This document shows positions 5,287 to 6,651 of a stretch of 6,651 nucleotides of DNA, in pieces. A program made the position numbers and the translations under genes. The stretch lies in NCBI GenBank assembly GCA_026421135.1, contig JAPKCR010000128.1:1-6651 (forward strand). Direction: 5' to 3'. The stretch is from Sulfitobacter sp. (GTDB lineage Bacteria > Pseudomonadota > Alphaproteobacteria > Rhodobacterales > Rhodobacteraceae). Every line of letters starts with the position of its first letter. The first letter of the stretch is position 1. Below the pieces are notes generated by a model. That model saw only the letters and a list, made by a program, of their open reading frames with translations, searched no databases and was not told where the DNA came from.

Positions 5287-6651
5287 ATGAGACGCAAAAG
5301 CTTTATTCGCAAGGAAATAAGGGACTTACCGCTATTTCTGTTAATCTTCGGCGTGTTCAGTGCGTCGATGATTATTCCTGCATTCTATGGTTTGATGACA
5401 CGGGATTTGATGGCGTCGCGGGCGTTTTTCTATTCTTGCCTGCTCGGCATGACCGTCTTTAGCATGATCGGCATTGCCCACTTTGGACGCAAAACCCGGC
5501 ATGGGTCTTTGGGGCCTTTGCTGTCGCTGTTTGCCAGCTTTGTATTTTTGCCCGCCCTTCTTGCGATCCCGTTTCTTGAGGCCTTGCCAACCACGCGGTT
5601 TCTGAATGCCTATTTCGATATGGTCAGTTCGATGACGACGACCGGGGCCAACCTGTTTGATGACCCCGGACGGCTCAGCGATACGCTGCATTTGTGGCGG
5701 GCACAGGTGGGGTGGATGGGTGGCCTTATGATGTGGATCGCGGCCTCGGCTATTTTGGCCCCGCTGCACCTTGGCGGTTTTGAGGTCACGTCGCAGGCCG
5801 AACCAGGCAACCCTGACGACCGGCGCACCAACGCCACCGCCCCGATCAATCCGCGCAAACGGCTATTGCGGTCAACAGGCGCATTGGCACCGACCTATCT
5901 GGCACTGACCCTGCTGCTATGGGTTTTGCTGCTTGCCAATGGCGATCGGTCACTGGTCGCGCTGTGCCACGCGATGTCTGTGATGGCGACGTCCGGCATC
6001 TCGCCTTTGGGGGGCACACATGACTCCGGGGTAGGCTTTGGGGCCGAGGCGGTGATGCTGCTGTTTATGCTGTTTTCGCTGTCACGGCTTACCTTCTCAA
6101 AGGACACGGTCACGGCCACCCAAGGTGGATTGCGCACCGACCCGGAATTTCGCATGGGGATTGCGTTGATTATTGGTGTGCCGCTGATCCTGTTTGCACG
6201 GCATTTCATTGGTGCTTTCGATGTCTCAGCCAGCGCCGAACCCCAGGAAAGCGGCAGCGCCCTTTGGGGGGCCATCTTTACCGTCACCTCATTTTTGACC
6301 ACCACGGGGTTTGTCAGCTCCTCTTGGTCCGAAGCCCAAAGCTGGTCCGGGCTGGAAACTCCCGGCCTGATTTTGATGGGTCTTGCACTGATTGGTGGCG
6401 GCGTAGCAACCACAGCGGGCGGCGTAAAACTGTTGCGGGTCTTTGCACTTTATCGCAACGGCGTGCGTGAAATGGAACGGCTAGTGCACCCAAACTCGGT
6501 TTCGGGGGCAGGGACCACGGGGCGGCGGTTGCAAAGCAATGGGGCATTTATCGCATGGATCTTTTTCATGCTCTTTGCCCTGTCACTGGCTGCAGTCACA
6601 CTGCTGCTCACCTTTGTCGGTGCCCCGTTCGAAGATGCAATTGTAATGTCT
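5287..6651 (+). CDS. trkH: TrkH, potassium channel/transporter membrane subunit (3' partial)
   Basis: Inner-membrane potassium translocating subunit, gated by TrkA. The frame is open from the ATG at 5287 to the window end, giving 455 residues; family members have about 480-510, so the C-terminus is missing. The start is firm: an in-frame TGA at 5269-5271 closes the frame upstream and no other start codon lies between. Many hydrophobic helices are visible, e.g. about 14-38, 45-65, 76-100, 138-161 and 196-219. Three of the four pore loops are present: TTTGA at 117-121, TSGIS at 235-239 and TTTGF at 338-342. Each has the filter glycine (120, 237, 341). The fourth loop begins as the window ends. 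The intramembrane gating loop between the third and fourth repeats reads GGGVATTAGGVK (370-381) instead of the more usual GGCxGST-like form; Lys381 and Arg384 are kept. The 22-base gap to trkA has only a weak GGGG ribosome site, so coupling to trkA translation is plausible. Confidence 0.95.
   Translation, partial: MRRKSFIRKEIRDLPLFLLIFGVFSASMIIPAFYGLMTRDLMASRAFFYSCLLGMTVFSMIGIAHFGRKTRHGSLGPLLSLFASFVFLPALLAIPFLEALPTTRFLNAYFDMVSSMTTTGANLFDDPGRLSDTLHLWRAQVGWMGGLMMWIAASAILAPLHLGGFEVTSQAEPGNPDDRRTNATAPINPRKRLLRSTGALAPTYLALTLLLWVLLLANGDRSLVALCHAMSVMATSGISPLGGTHDSGVGFGAEAVMLLFMLFSLSRLTFSKDTVTATQGGLRTDPEFRMGIALIIGVPLILFARHFIGAFDVSASAEPQESGSALWGAIFTVTSFLTTTGFVSSSWSEAQSWSGLETPGLILMGLALIGGGVATTAGGVKLLRVFALYRNGVREMERLVHPNSVSGAGTTGRRLQSNGAFIAWIFFMLFALSLAAVTLLLTFVGAPFEDAIVMS

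Noticed and set aside
5895..6413. A 172-codon open frame on the minus strand opposite trkH
   Set aside because: The sense frame is open across the region with TrkH pore loops and helices. The antisense product shows no domain.

Overview
The window looks like a core chromosomal locus of an alphaproteobacterium, most likely of the Rhodobacterales/Roseobacter group. This rests on the gene order (ntrY-ntrX followed by trkA and trkH), the moderately GC-rich codon use with many GCC/CGC/GGC codons, and the character of the proteins. No mobile element, CRISPR array, tRNA or rRNA was recognised. Most of the region is ordinary conserved sequence; the least explained gene is a small cysteine-rich lipoprotein on the opposite strand.

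Layout. (1) 1-1874, plus strand: the sensor kinase gene ntrY, cut at its 5' end by the window edge. (2) 1867-3279, plus strand: the response regulator gene ntrX, overlapping ntrY by 8 bases. (3) 3276-3746, minus strand: a 156-residue predicted lipoprotein whose stop codon overlaps the ntrX stop codon tail to tail. (4) 3747-3887: a 141-bp divergent intergenic region with an AT-rich inverted repeat and a weak promoter candidate. (5) 3888-5264, plus strand: trkA, complete. (6) 5287-6651, plus strand: trkH, open to the window end and cut before its fourth pore loop.

How the genes work together. NtrY and NtrX form a two-component pair: a membrane kinase passes phosphate to a DNA-binding AAA+ regulator. 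In alphaproteobacteria the pair has been tied to nitrogen metabolism, redox state and cell envelope control. TrkA and TrkH form a potassium uptake system: TrkH is the membrane channel and TrkA the cytosolic nucleotide-binding gating subunit. The lipoprotein gene lies between the two modules on the opposite strand, so trkA probably needs its own promoter, and that promoter would share the divergent region with the lipoprotein promoter. From known gene order in the group I would expect ntrB and ntrC upstream of the window and hfq/hflX downstream; neither is visible here.

Points worth a second look are the degenerate sigma-54 contact region of NtrX, the lipoprotein with a possible internal duplication and six mature cysteines besides the lipidated one, the 4-bp convergent stop overlap with no terminator, the inverted repeat between the divergent genes, and the non-canonical gating loop of TrkH.
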